Assembly: GCA_023395695.1 (NCBI GenBank)
Contig: JAEWYJ010000058.1
Location: 1 to 5,989 of the forward strand
Reading direction: 5' to 3'
DNA: 5,989 bases
From: Bacillota bacterium
Lineage (GTDB): Bacteria > Bacillota > Clostridia > Oscillospirales > Ruminococcaceae
A program made the translations under genes and the position numbers. The notes under the pieces are model-generated. The model worked only from the letters and a program-made list of their open reading frames with translations. It was not told the DNA's origin and searched no databases. This document shows, piece after piece, positions 1 to 5,420 of the stretch (positions are counted from its first letter, which is position 1; the number at the start of each line of letters is the position of its first letter).

Positions 1-588
1 GCCGTGCACCGTAATATGGAAGCGGTCGGAGGAGGCCATCATGGCGCCGTTGCGCACAGCGGCAGTACCCACGGGATACTGCGGCCAGACATGCTGACCG
101 ATCATGGCGTCCACCCGCGGGTTTTCAAGCACGCCGTCGCGGATCATGGGGGCAGCGCCGCAGTTGAGCACATCCTCCTCCGCGGGCTGGAACACCAGCT
201 TGACGCAGCCGGAAAATTCGTCCCTGAGCGACAGCAGCACATGCGCAGCGCCGAGCAGCATAGCGGTATGCATATCGTGCCCGCAGGAATGCGAAACACC
301 GGCGTTTTGCGACGCAAAGGGCAGGCCGGTTGTTTCCTGTATGGGCAGCGCGTCAAAGTCGGCGCGCAAACCAACGCATTTGCCCGGACGGGCGCCGTCT
401 ATTACAGCCGTAACGCCGTTGCCGCCGACCCCTGTGACGGGCTCAAGCCCCATCTTTTGCAGTGCCTGAGCAATAAAAGCGGCAGTCTGAGCTTCTTCAT
501 GACTTAGTTCAGGGTTTTGATGTATATGGCGACGATACGCAACGATCTGGTCGAGGTAAGAATTAATAATTGCTTTAATGTCCTTCAT
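1..588 (-). CDS. M20 family amidohydrolase (hippurate hydrolase/N-acyl amino acid amidohydrolase type), N-terminal part
   Basis: Metal-dependent hydrolase of the M20D type, which cleaves N-acyl amino acids or similar amide substrates in the cytoplasm; the exact substrate cannot be read from the sequence. Only the first 196 residues are present because the gene runs off the left edge; family members are usually about 380-400 residues. Visible motifs: RRHIHQNPELSHEE (about 19-32), the metal-site strand GLRADFDALPIQE (73-85), SHSCGHDMHTAML (99-111) with candidate metal ligands Cys102 and His104, FQPAEED (133-139) with the Glu-Glu pair 137-138, His166 in GQHVWP, and MASSDRF (184-190). The start at 588 is supported by an AGAAAGGGG ribosome binding site (607-599) ten bases upstream and by the normal N terminus of the family. 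The gene is divergent from the phosphate transporter gene. Family assignment is firm; substrate is unknown. Confidence 0.95.
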   Translation of the reverse strand, partial: MKDIKAIINSYLDQIVAYRRHIHQNPELSHEEAQTAAFIAQALQKMGLEPVTGVGGNGVTAVIDGARPGKCVGLRADFDALPIQETTGLPFASQNAGVSHSCGHDMHTAMLLGAAHVLLSLRDEFSGCVKLVFQPAEEDVLNCGAAPMIRDGVLENPRVDAMIGQHVWPQYPVGTAAVRNGAMMASSDRFHITVHG

Positions 589-615
589 AAGTGCAATTCC
601 CCTTTCTGTATTTAT

Positions 616-644
616 ATTGTACGTGAAATATGATGGCAGGTCAA
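616..644 (-). promoter_or_regulatory. Sigma-A-type promoter of the amidohydrolase gene
   Basis: On the minus strand, TTGACC (644-639) and TACAAT (621-616) are separated by exactly 17 bases. Each hexamer has one mismatch to the housekeeping consensus. Transcription would start near 609, giving a leader of about 20 nt that begins just before the ribosome binding site. Read directly from the sequence; activity is inferred. Confidence 0.8.
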
Positions 645-839
645 CACAAAAGGCAGGCAGATAAGCCAAAAAAGTCTTATCGTGTCTGGAGAGAATGAAC
701 AAATAAATTGTTGATTTGCAGCAAAGCATGGAGAGGAAGTGCAGCTTTTCCGTCACCATTTCGGGCAAGATGAACCGATCGGGCGGCAAAAGTTCCTGAA
801 ATTCCGGCGTTTTTTTATAATGCATCAAATGATTTTTCG

Positions 840-848
840 TGGTACAAT
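840..848 (+). promoter_or_regulatory. Candidate extended -10 promoter of the Na/Pi transporter gene
   Basis: TGGTACAAT has the TGn extension followed by a -10 hexamer with one mismatch (TACAAT, 843-848). There is no good -35 hexamer 16-18 bases upstream (ATGCAT at 820-825), which extended -10 promoters can tolerate. Transcription would start near 855, leaving a leader of about 75 nt. An alternative -10, TATAAT at 816-821, cannot be excluded. Confidence 0.4.
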
Positions 849-912
849 AAAAAAGAACATGTTAAATTCGGGTCAGTACATTGTAAAATATGAATATGCA
901 GTGGGACCACTC

Positions 913-920
913 AAAAGGAG
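913..920 (+). promoter_or_regulatory. Ribosome binding site that fixes the Na/Pi transporter start
   Basis: AAAAGGAG lies eight bases before the ATG at 929. The in-frame upstream ATG at 890 (also 896) would place this site inside the coding sequence and would add a polar, non-family N-terminal stretch, so 929 is the preferred start. Confidence 0.85.
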
Positions 921-928
921 CAACATTT

Positions 929-2713
929 ATGACCATCCTTAACTTCATTGCCATGGGCGGCGGTGTGGCGCTTTTTCTATACGGAATGAGCGTCATGGGC
1001 AACGGGCTCGAAAAGATGTCAGGCGGCAAAATGGAAAAGGCGCTTGAAAAGCTCACCGGGAATCTCCTGTCCAGCGTGGCGCTTGGCGCTGTTGTCACCG
1101 GTGTTTTACAGAGCTCGTCGGCAACGACCGTCATTGTGGTGGGCCTGGTCAATGCGGGCATCATGCAGCTGCGGCAGGCTGTGGGCGTTATTATGGGCGC
1201 CAACATCGGCACAACCGTGACGGCGCAGCTCATTCGCCTGTCCGACATTCAGAGCGGCGACACGGCGCTGCTGTTTTTTAAGCCCGCTACCCTTGCTCCG
1301 CTGGCGGCTATGATAGGTATTGTGATGTATATGGCTTCCAAAAAGGCCAAACGCCGTGAAATTGGTCAGATGCTTGTGGGCTTTGGCGTTTTATTTGCGG
1401 GAATGTTTGCGATGGAGGCGGCAGTTGCTCCCTTGCAGGACTCTCCGGGCTTTGTCAATGCGCTGACGGCGATGTCCAACCCCGTTCTGGGTGTGTTGGC
1501 CGGTGCAATTGTTACGGCTATTATTCAGAGCTCCTCGGCGTCGGTTGGTATGCTTCAGGCCATCTCCGCCACCGGTGTGCTGCATTTTTCGACGGCTTTT
1601 CCAATTATTATGGGCCAGAATATCGGTACCTGTATTACGGCGCTTTTGTCGTCGGTCGGCACCTCCAGAAACGCCAAGCGCTCAGCGCTGATCCATCTGT
1701 ATTTTAACGTTATCGGTACTCTTTCGTTTTTAATCGTGGTCTATATGCTTAAGGCACTGATCGGCGCGCCCGATTTTTGGAACCAGCCGATCGGCCGCAG
1801 CGGCATTGCGAATTTTCATACGGTTTTTAACGTTCTGGTGACGGTGCTGCTGCTGCCCTTTTCAAATTTGCTGCTGCGACTGGCCTGCGCGACCATTAAG
1901 GATCATGGTGAGGATGAAAAATTCAAGGCGCTCGAGCAGCTTGACGAGCGTTTGCTCAAATCCCCCTCCATTGCGCTGCAGCAGTGCGGCCATATGATTA
2001 CGAGGATGGCGGAATACGCGCAAAAGAACTTTTCAGATGGCGTGGAGCTTTTGGCCAGATTCGACACGAAAACCGTCGATCGGATCAACGAAAACGAAAA
2101 TTTGATAGACAAAATGGAGGATAAGCTGGAGCATTATCTGATCAAGCTTTCCTCCCAGCAGGTTTCGGATGAGGACAGCCGCGCAATTTCGGCGGCGCTG
2201 CATATGGTCAAGGATTACGAACGTATCAGCGACTACTGCGTCAACCTGATGGAATGTGCCGAGGAATTGCAGTCGGCTAGCGTGTTCTTTTCACAGCAGG
2301 CGCGCGCGGAGCTGGATGTGCTGATTAATGCCGTGACGGATATTATTAATACGGCCAATCAGGCGCAGATGTCGTCGAGCGGCACCATTGCCAAGCGGAT
2401 AGAGCCGCTGGAGGAGACGATTGACGCCATTGTGGAGCATTTAAAGGACATGCACGTCGAGCGGCTGAAGGCCGGCGAATGTAATATCCACAGCGGCAGT
2501 GTTTTTCTTGAAATTCTTACGAATCTTGAGCGTATTGCAGACCACTGCTCCAATATCGGCCTGAGCATCATCGGGAACAAGGACGACCGCGCACGGTATG
2601 AATCCCACGAATATATCAAGCGCGCGCACGAGGCGGGCGACCCGGACTATGTAGCGAATTACCAGATCTATATGAGTAAATACTACAACGCCATTCAGCC
2701 CGATCGTAAATAA
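929..2713 (+). CDS. Na/Pi cotransporter family protein with C-terminal PhoU-like domain
   Basis: Membrane protein of 594 residues, of the family that couples sodium to inorganic phosphate transport (two Na_Pi_cotrans repeats) and carries a cytoplasmic PhoU-like domain; length is typical. The first repeat has QSSSATT (61-67) followed by GANIGTT (90-96); the second has QSSSAS (200-205) followed by GQNIGTC (229-235). These paired QSSS and NIGT motifs mark the inverted-repeat transport core. Clear hydrophobic segments include about 121-136, 147-163, 184-200, 258-275 and 299-318. From about 345 the chain is soluble and helical, with two PhoU-type motifs, DYERISDYC (429-437) and NLERIADHC (532-540), matching the two three-helix bundles of PhoU. 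The start at 929 is chosen from the ribosome binding site at 913-920. The Fur-family gene follows after 88 nt with no obvious terminator, so the two may be cotranscribed. Phosphate as substrate is from family knowledge; some bacterial members are uncharacterised. Confidence 0.95.
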   Translation: MTILNFIAMGGGVALFLYGMSVMGNGLEKMSGGKMEKALEKLTGNLLSSVALGAVVTGVLQSSSATTVIVVGLVNAGIMQLRQAVGVIMGANIGTTVTAQLIRLSDIQSGDTALLFFKPATLAPLAAMIGIVMYMASKKAKRREIGQMLVGFGVLFAGMFAMEAAVAPLQDSPGFVNALTAMSNPVLGVLAGAIVTAIIQSSSASVGMLQAISATGVLHFSTAFPIIMGQNIGTCITALLSSVGTSRNAKRSALIHLYFNVIGTLSFLIVVYMLKALIGAPDFWNQPIGRSGIANFHTVFNVLVTVLLLPFSNLLLRLACATIKDHGEDEKFKALEQLDERLLKSPSIALQQCGHMITRMAEYAQKNFSDGVELLARFDTKTVDRINENENLIDKMEDKLEHYLIKLSSQQVSDEDSRAISAALHMVKDYERISDYCVNLMECAEELQSASVFFSQQARAELDVLINAVTDIINTANQAQMSSSGTIAKRIEPLEETIDAIVEHLKDMHVERLKAGECNIHSGSVFLEILTNLERIADHCSNIGLSIIGNKDDRARYESHEYIKRAHEAGDPDYVANYQIYMSKYYNAIQPDRK

Positions 2714-2801
2714 ACAGGCGGCCGGCACGGCTGCTGCGGTAGGATGTGCTTTCAAGGCATTTATGAACGGTATTGATTACGGCATTTAAAAAGGTGATAA
2801 C

Positions 2802-3185
2802 ATGAATTATTCAAAACAGCGCGAGCTTATAATCGATACACTGCGGCGCACCGACCAGCATCCGACGGCGGAGGCGGTTTACCGCACGCTTAAGGGTGAG
2901 CATCCCCGTCTGAGTCTGGCGACGGTTTATCGCAATTTGAACCAGCTTTGCGACACCGGCGCTATCAGAAAGCTGCATGTCGCAGATTCCCCCGACCGCT
3001 TCGACGGGAACATGGAGCCGCACTACCACCTGTGCTGCAGGGTTTGCAGGCAGATTCTGGACATCACAGTGCCGGGGGACGCTTGGCGCAGTCTGGTTTC
3101 AGAGGACGAAAGGCATTGCATAGACGGGTGTGACATTCTTTTTTACGGCACCTGCGCCCAGTGCGCCGCAAAAAAAATGGTTTGA
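2802..3185 (+). CDS. Fur family metalloregulator, PerR-like
   Basis: Cytoplasmic DNA-binding repressor of 127 residues. The N-terminal winged helix contains HPTAEAVYRTL (20-30) and the recognition helix region LSLATVYRNLNQL (37-49). The dimerisation half carries PHYHLCCRVC (73-82) and a second CxxC at Cys118-Cys121; Cys79, Cys82, Cys118 and Cys121 fit the structural zinc site. By alignment from memory to Bacillus subtilis PerR ligands His37, Asp85, His91, His93 and Asp104, the matching residues are His20, Asp68, His74, His76 and Asp87. Having Asp rather than Glu at the last position favours a PerR-type peroxide sensor over an iron-sensing Fur, though this is inference. The protein is shorter than typical Fur/PerR (about 140-150) at both ends. 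The AGGTGA site (2792-2797) lies just before the ATG. The gene ends behind a run of eight A's (3170-3177), after which another frame stays open to 3255. Confidence 0.93.
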   Translation: MNYSKQRELIIDTLRRTDQHPTAEAVYRTLKGEHPRLSLATVYRNLNQLCDTGAIRKLHVADSPDRFDGNMEPHYHLCCRVCRQILDITVPGDAWRSLVSEDERHCIDGCDILFYGTCAQCAAKKMV

Positions 3186-3254
3186 TCCGGCCGATAAAGT
3201 CTATCCGAAAGGCGATCTGGTTTTAGGGGTTGTTATTTGGCGTGATCCTGTGTG

Positions 3255-3297
3255 AAACCGCATACAGACCGGTGTTTGTGTGCGGTTTGTTTTTATT
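3255..3297 (+). terminator. Rho-independent terminator after the Fur-family gene
   Basis: AAACCGCATAC (3255-3265) pairs with GTGTGCGGTTT (3278-3288), 11 bp with one G-U pair. The stem can extend inward through A3266-C3269 with U3277-G3274, leaving a CGGU loop. It is followed by GTTTTTATT. The position about 70 nt after the stop fits termination of the transporter-regulator transcript. Confidence 0.85.
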
Positions 3298-3362
3298 GGC
3301 AAAATTTGTTGCATTTTAGTTGTGCATTTTTGGTGCGTTTTCACCTTTTTTTCACGTTTTTA

Positions 3363-3371
3363 TGTTATAAT
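3363..3371 (+). promoter_or_regulatory. Extended -10 promoter upstream of the carboxypeptidase gene
   Basis: TGTTATAAT has the TGn extension with a perfect TATAAT hexamer (3366-3371), preceded by T-rich DNA. No strong -35 lies at 16-18 bases; TTCACC at 3340-3345 is spaced 20. Start would be near 3378, just before the inverted-repeat element, so a transcript reaching the carboxypeptidase would have a structured leader of about 270 nt. It could instead drive an uncharacterised short RNA. Confidence 0.6.
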
Positions 3372-3379
3372 AATTAAAA
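3365..3379 (+). promoter_or_regulatory. PerR box-like operator overlapping the -10 element
   Basis: TTATAATAATTAAAA matches 13 of the 14 defined positions of the Bacillus PerR consensus TTATAATnATTATAA. It covers the -10 hexamer at 3366-3371, a position suited to repression, and lies 180 bp downstream of a gene for a PerR-like protein. Six of the matches are shared with the -10 hexamer, so part of the agreement comes from the promoter itself. Confidence 0.45.
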
Positions 3380-3403
3380 AGCGGCTATTATAACACAAGG
3401 CCT

Positions 3404-3442
3404 GCCAATTGTACCCTGCGCCTGCGTTCATGATAAACAGCC
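3404..3442 (+). repeat. Imperfect direct repeat, copy A
   Basis: Begins GCCAATTGTACCC, has the core CGCCTGCGTTCATG, and ends CAGCC. It aligns with copy B at 3513-3554 over its whole length with roughly three quarters of positions identical when a few single-base gaps are allowed (aligned by eye). Confidence 0.55.
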
Positions 3443-3512
3443 TCAAGACAGCTATTATATTGGGGTAATGCGCAACGGCTCGCCGTTTAACGTGGCAACC
3501 GCCTTTTGATGC

Positions 3513-3554
3513 GCCAATTATACCCATTCGCTTGCGCTCATGGATATAATAGCC
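3513..3554 (+). repeat. Imperfect direct repeat, copy B, itself a hairpin
   Basis: Begins GCCAATTATACCC, has the core CGCTTGCGCTCATGG and ends TATAATAGCC. Its two ends pair with each other (8 of 10 positions complementary), CCAT pairs with ATGG further in, and CGC-TT-GCG lies at the tip, so this copy can fold into one long imperfect hairpin. Its right end forms the right inverted repeat of the 174-bp element. Confidence 0.55.
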
Positions 3555-3648
3555 GTATCCCGATTAGCGTGTCTGCGTGGCGTCGCCGTTTTCGGCAACA
3601 CCTGGCCGTTGACCGCCCGCACTTAAAATATAATACAGGAGTGAACCG

Positions 3649-5016
3649 ATGAAATTTTTGGCAGGACTGCTGTCGGCTTTATTGACATCGGCCATGCTGG
3701 CGCAGCTTTGCGCCGCAGCCGGACCGCCGGCCGTCAACTCTGAAACCTATGTGGTGATGGACGTTAAAACCGGCCAGGTGATTGCCGCCAAGGGCGCGCA
3801 CACCCAAATGTACCCCGCCAGCATCACCAAGATTATGACCTGCGCGCTGGCGCTCCAGAAGGGTTCGCCGCAGGATATACATACAATGAGCTACGAGGCG
3901 ACCCATTCAATCGGCTATGGCACTACGCATATTGCTTTGACCGAGGACGAGCAAATTCCGGTAGAGGCGCTGCTTAACGCCACCATGATCGAGTCGGCGA
4001 ACGATGCAGCCAACGGACTGGCCGAATACACGGCAGGCAGCCTTGACGCCTTTGCCGACATGATGAATCAAAAGGCGGCCGAGCTTGGTGCAAACGATAC
4101 CAATTTTGTCAATGCGCACGGCCTGCACGATAAAAACCATTATACCAGCGCTTACGATATGGCGCTGATTACGCGTTGGGCTTTGACGGTAGACGGTTTT
4201 CGGGCGTTGTTCGGCGCAGAGGAATATACCATCTCGCCGACGAATAGGCAGAGCAAATCGCGTACCTTCGGCACACATCATCACATGCTGGTGGAGTCGC
4301 AATATTACTACGAGGGAACCGAGGGCGGCAAGCTGGGCTGGACGCCGGAAGCACAGCATACCCTTGTTACGCTGGCAAAGCGCGGCGACATGGAGTTGAT
4401 TTGCGTCGTTATGAAGACAAGAACCCAGTACGAAAAATATGTCGACGCCGCAAAGCTGCTCGATTATGGCTTTGACAATTTCTCTACCGCCGCCATGACG
4501 GTCAGCCAGTATGAAAAAACGCCGATTGCGGTTTATGACGGCGAGGTTCAAACCGGCGAGGTGGTTATTCCAACGCAGGAGCTTGACATTATCCGTCCGC
4601 CTACGGTGGCAAAAATAGATATTACCCAAAAGCTGGTCGCGCCCGAAAGCTACAAAGCAGGGGAAACCATTGACCCGCGCATCAAGTTTTTTGATCCGGA
4701 AGGCAATGAGCTGGCGGAGGTGGCGCTGCAATGGACGCTCAACGCGGTGCAGGTAGAGGCTGCCGCAACGGCTGCGATAGACGATGCATCGGTAACGCCA
4801 CCGCGTATAGGCGGCGGCTTCTGGGCGAAAGCCGCTGCTGCGGTGCTGGTGGCCTCGGTAGGGGTGTTGCTGGCCGCTCGCGCACGCAACTTGCGTATAT
4901 TAGAGCAAAAGCGCATGCTTAAAGCGCGTAAAAAGCAGGAGAGGGAGCGGCAGCGCCGGGAGGCGCTCAACACCGCCAATGCGGCCAGGGGCTCCTATGC
5001 GCAGAGACGCTTCTAG
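3649..5016 (+). CDS. D-alanyl-D-alanine carboxypeptidase (class A PBP5-like, peptidase S11, DacF type)
   Basis: Serine enzyme of 455 residues that removes the terminal D-Ala from peptidoglycan stem peptides on the outer face of the membrane. A signal peptide covers about 1-24 (hydrophobic core, then CAAAG). The S11 catalytic motifs are SITK (58-61, with Ser58 as nucleophile and Lys61) and SAN (116-118). The third motif, normally KTG, reads KLG (228-230) in GGKLGWTPEA, so its middle Thr is replaced. A C-terminal beta-rich PBP5_C-like domain runs about 280-365. After it come a linker, a hydrophobic anchor (about 391-411) and a very basic tail (412-455, rich in Arg and Lys) predicted to be cytoplasmic; this differs from the amphipathic helix of classic PBP5. 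AGGAG at 3637-3641 lies seven bases before the ATG. It appears to be a single-gene transcript. Confidence 0.94.
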   Translation: MKFLAGLLSALLTSAMLAQLCAAAGPPAVNSETYVVMDVKTGQVIAAKGAHTQMYPASITKIMTCALALQKGSPQDIHTMSYEATHSIGYGTTHIALTEDEQIPVEALLNATMIESANDAANGLAEYTAGSLDAFADMMNQKAAELGANDTNFVNAHGLHDKNHYTSAYDMALITRWALTVDGFRALFGAEEYTISPTNRQSKSRTFGTHHHMLVESQYYYEGTEGGKLGWTPEAQHTLVTLAKRGDMELICVVMKTRTQYEKYVDAAKLLDYGFDNFSTAAMTVSQYEKTPIAVYDGEVQTGEVVIPTQELDIIRPPTVAKIDITQKLVAPESYKAGETIDPRIKFFDPEGNELAEVALQWTLNAVQVEAAATAAIDDASVTPPRIGGGFWAKAAAAVLVASVGVLLAARARNLRILEQKRMLKARKKQERERQRREALNTANAARGSYAQRRF

Positions 5017-5209
5017 GCAATTGCCCATTTAATTCACCAACCGATTGCCGACGGCCAATTTCGTGTTTGATAGCGTTGAAAACATCTGTGCACCGGTTTT
5101 CTGGCTGCGTTTTACCTGCCGGCTGCAAAATTCTCCCGTTGCCAACCTGTCCCTGAATTAATGGGAGCCGCCCGGAATTCAAGCTGCGGAAAAGTGCATT
5201 TAACAACCG

Positions 5210-5250
5210 GGGGCCGGTGTCTTTAAGACACCGGCCCCTTTAGCTTATTC
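5210..5250 (+). terminator. Strong hairpin terminator after the carboxypeptidase gene
   Basis: GGGGCCGGTGTC (5210-5221) and GACACCGGCCCC (5227-5238) form a perfect 12-bp GC-rich stem around a TTTAA loop, followed by TTTAGCTTATT. The T tract is short and interrupted, but the stem is very stable. It lies about 190 nt after the carboxypeptidase stop and would also block read-through towards nadE. Confidence 0.75.
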
Positions 5251-5283
5251 TGCGGATAATTAAGCGATTCAGGCGTGGGTACA

Positions 5284-5355
5284 GCATTGGCGGAATTGTT
5301 TTATGCGCCGCAAGGCGGAGAATGTAATGCGGTGTAAAACAGTCCGTAAAGACTG
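5284..5355. repeat. Nested palindrome, candidate REP-like element
   Basis: TGTTTTA (5297-5303) pairs with TAAAACA (5335-5341) and CCGCA (5308-5312) pairs with TGCGG (5328-5332), forming one hairpin with a small internal bulge. Alternative or neighbouring hairpins are CGCC-GCAA-GGCG (5307-5317 region), GCATT (5284-5288) with AATGC (5326-5330), and CAGTC (5340-5344) with GACTG (5351-5355). The last is followed on the minus strand by TTTT (5339-5336) and could act as a weak terminator for nadE. Confidence 0.4.
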
Positions 5356-5420
5356 CGCCTGTTCTTGAAACGTTTGACCGTGAAATCTGGTGCGATGGGC
5401 CTGCCGCGGTGCGGGCGCCG

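Larger units (their letters stand above)
589..928. other. Divergent intergenic region between amidohydrolase and Na/Pi transporter genes
   Basis: This 340-nt stretch contains the minus-strand promoter at 616-644 and a plus-strand extended -10 promoter candidate at 840-848. AT-rich sequence near 811-900 contains a further TATAAT at 816-821 that lacks a convincing -35 element. The open frame starting with GTG at 739 runs through the transporter's ribosome binding site and start and has no recognisable domain, so I do not call it a gene. Nothing else is recognised in 650-800. Confidence 0.6.
3382..3555. repeat. 174-bp MITE-like palindromic element
   Basis: CGGCTATTATA (3382-3392) is repeated as its exact reverse complement TATAATAGCCG (3545-3555), giving 11-bp perfect inverted ends. 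A further GCTATTATAT occurs at 3451-3460, and two related ~40-bp repeats lie inside (3404-3442 and 3513-3554). There is no coding content. The arrangement resembles a miniature inverted-repeat or REP-type element sitting between promoter and gene. No target-site duplication is evident in the flanks, so mobility is not shown. Confidence 0.5.
3186..3648. other. Complex 463-nt intergenic region between the Fur-family gene and the carboxypeptidase gene
   Basis: In order it holds: a coding-looking open tail (3178-3255) in a frame different from the Fur-family gene; the terminator hairpin (3255-3297); an AT-rich block with an extended -10 promoter and PerR box-like site (3363-3379); a 174-bp stretch with perfect 11-bp inverted ends and internal repeats (3382-3555); and a GC-richer leader (3556-3648) with small hairpins such as GCCG-TTTT-CGGC at 3585-3596, ending in the carboxypeptidase ribosome binding site. 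I see no convincing separate gene or known riboswitch. Confidence 0.7.
5017..5420. other. Intergenic region between convergent carboxypeptidase and nadE genes
   Basis: This 404-nt stretch lies between the ends of two converging genes. It holds a strong hairpin terminator (5210-5241) and a nested palindrome (5284-5355). The part at 5017-5205 shows no recognisable gene; a minus-strand open frame there overlaps the end of the carboxypeptidase gene and has no family features. No promoter stands out. Confidence 0.6.

Noticed and set aside
4..507. 167-residue plus-strand open frame
   Set aside because: It lies opposite the amidohydrolase, whose motifs are unambiguous on the minus strand.
815..829. 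Second PerR box upstream of the transporter (TTATAATGCATCAAA)
   Set aside because: Only about 10 of 14 defined positions agree and most of these belong to the TATAAT-like core in AT-rich DNA.
739..942. 67-residue plus-strand open frame ahead of the transporter
   Set aside because: It overlaps the transporter ribosome binding site and start in another frame, uses a GTG start too close to its only purine run, and shows no family features.
3609..3634. TTGACC and TATAAT just before the carboxypeptidase start as a promoter
   Set aside because: The spacer is only 14 bases and the start point would fall at or after the ribosome binding site.
3700..3720. Lipoprotein signal at Cys21 of the carboxypeptidase
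   Set aside because: The residues before the Cys are AQL; a lipobox needs a small residue (Gly, Ala or Ser) directly before it, so an ordinary signal peptide is more likely.
3907..4731. 274-residue minus-strand open frame opposite the carboxypeptidase gene
   Set aside because: It is antisense to a clear S11 enzyme, has no recognisable domain, and its length follows from the codon pattern of the real gene.
4967..5206. 79-residue minus-strand open frame between the carboxypeptidase and nadE genes
   Set aside because: It overlaps the end of the carboxypeptidase gene, and has no recognisable domain or clear ribosome binding site.
3513..5320. Relationship between repeat B (core CGCTTGCG) and the palindrome at 5284-5355 (minus-strand core CGCCTTGCGGCG)
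   Set aside because: The shared core is under ten bases and is expected of GC-rich hairpin tips; the flanks do not align.
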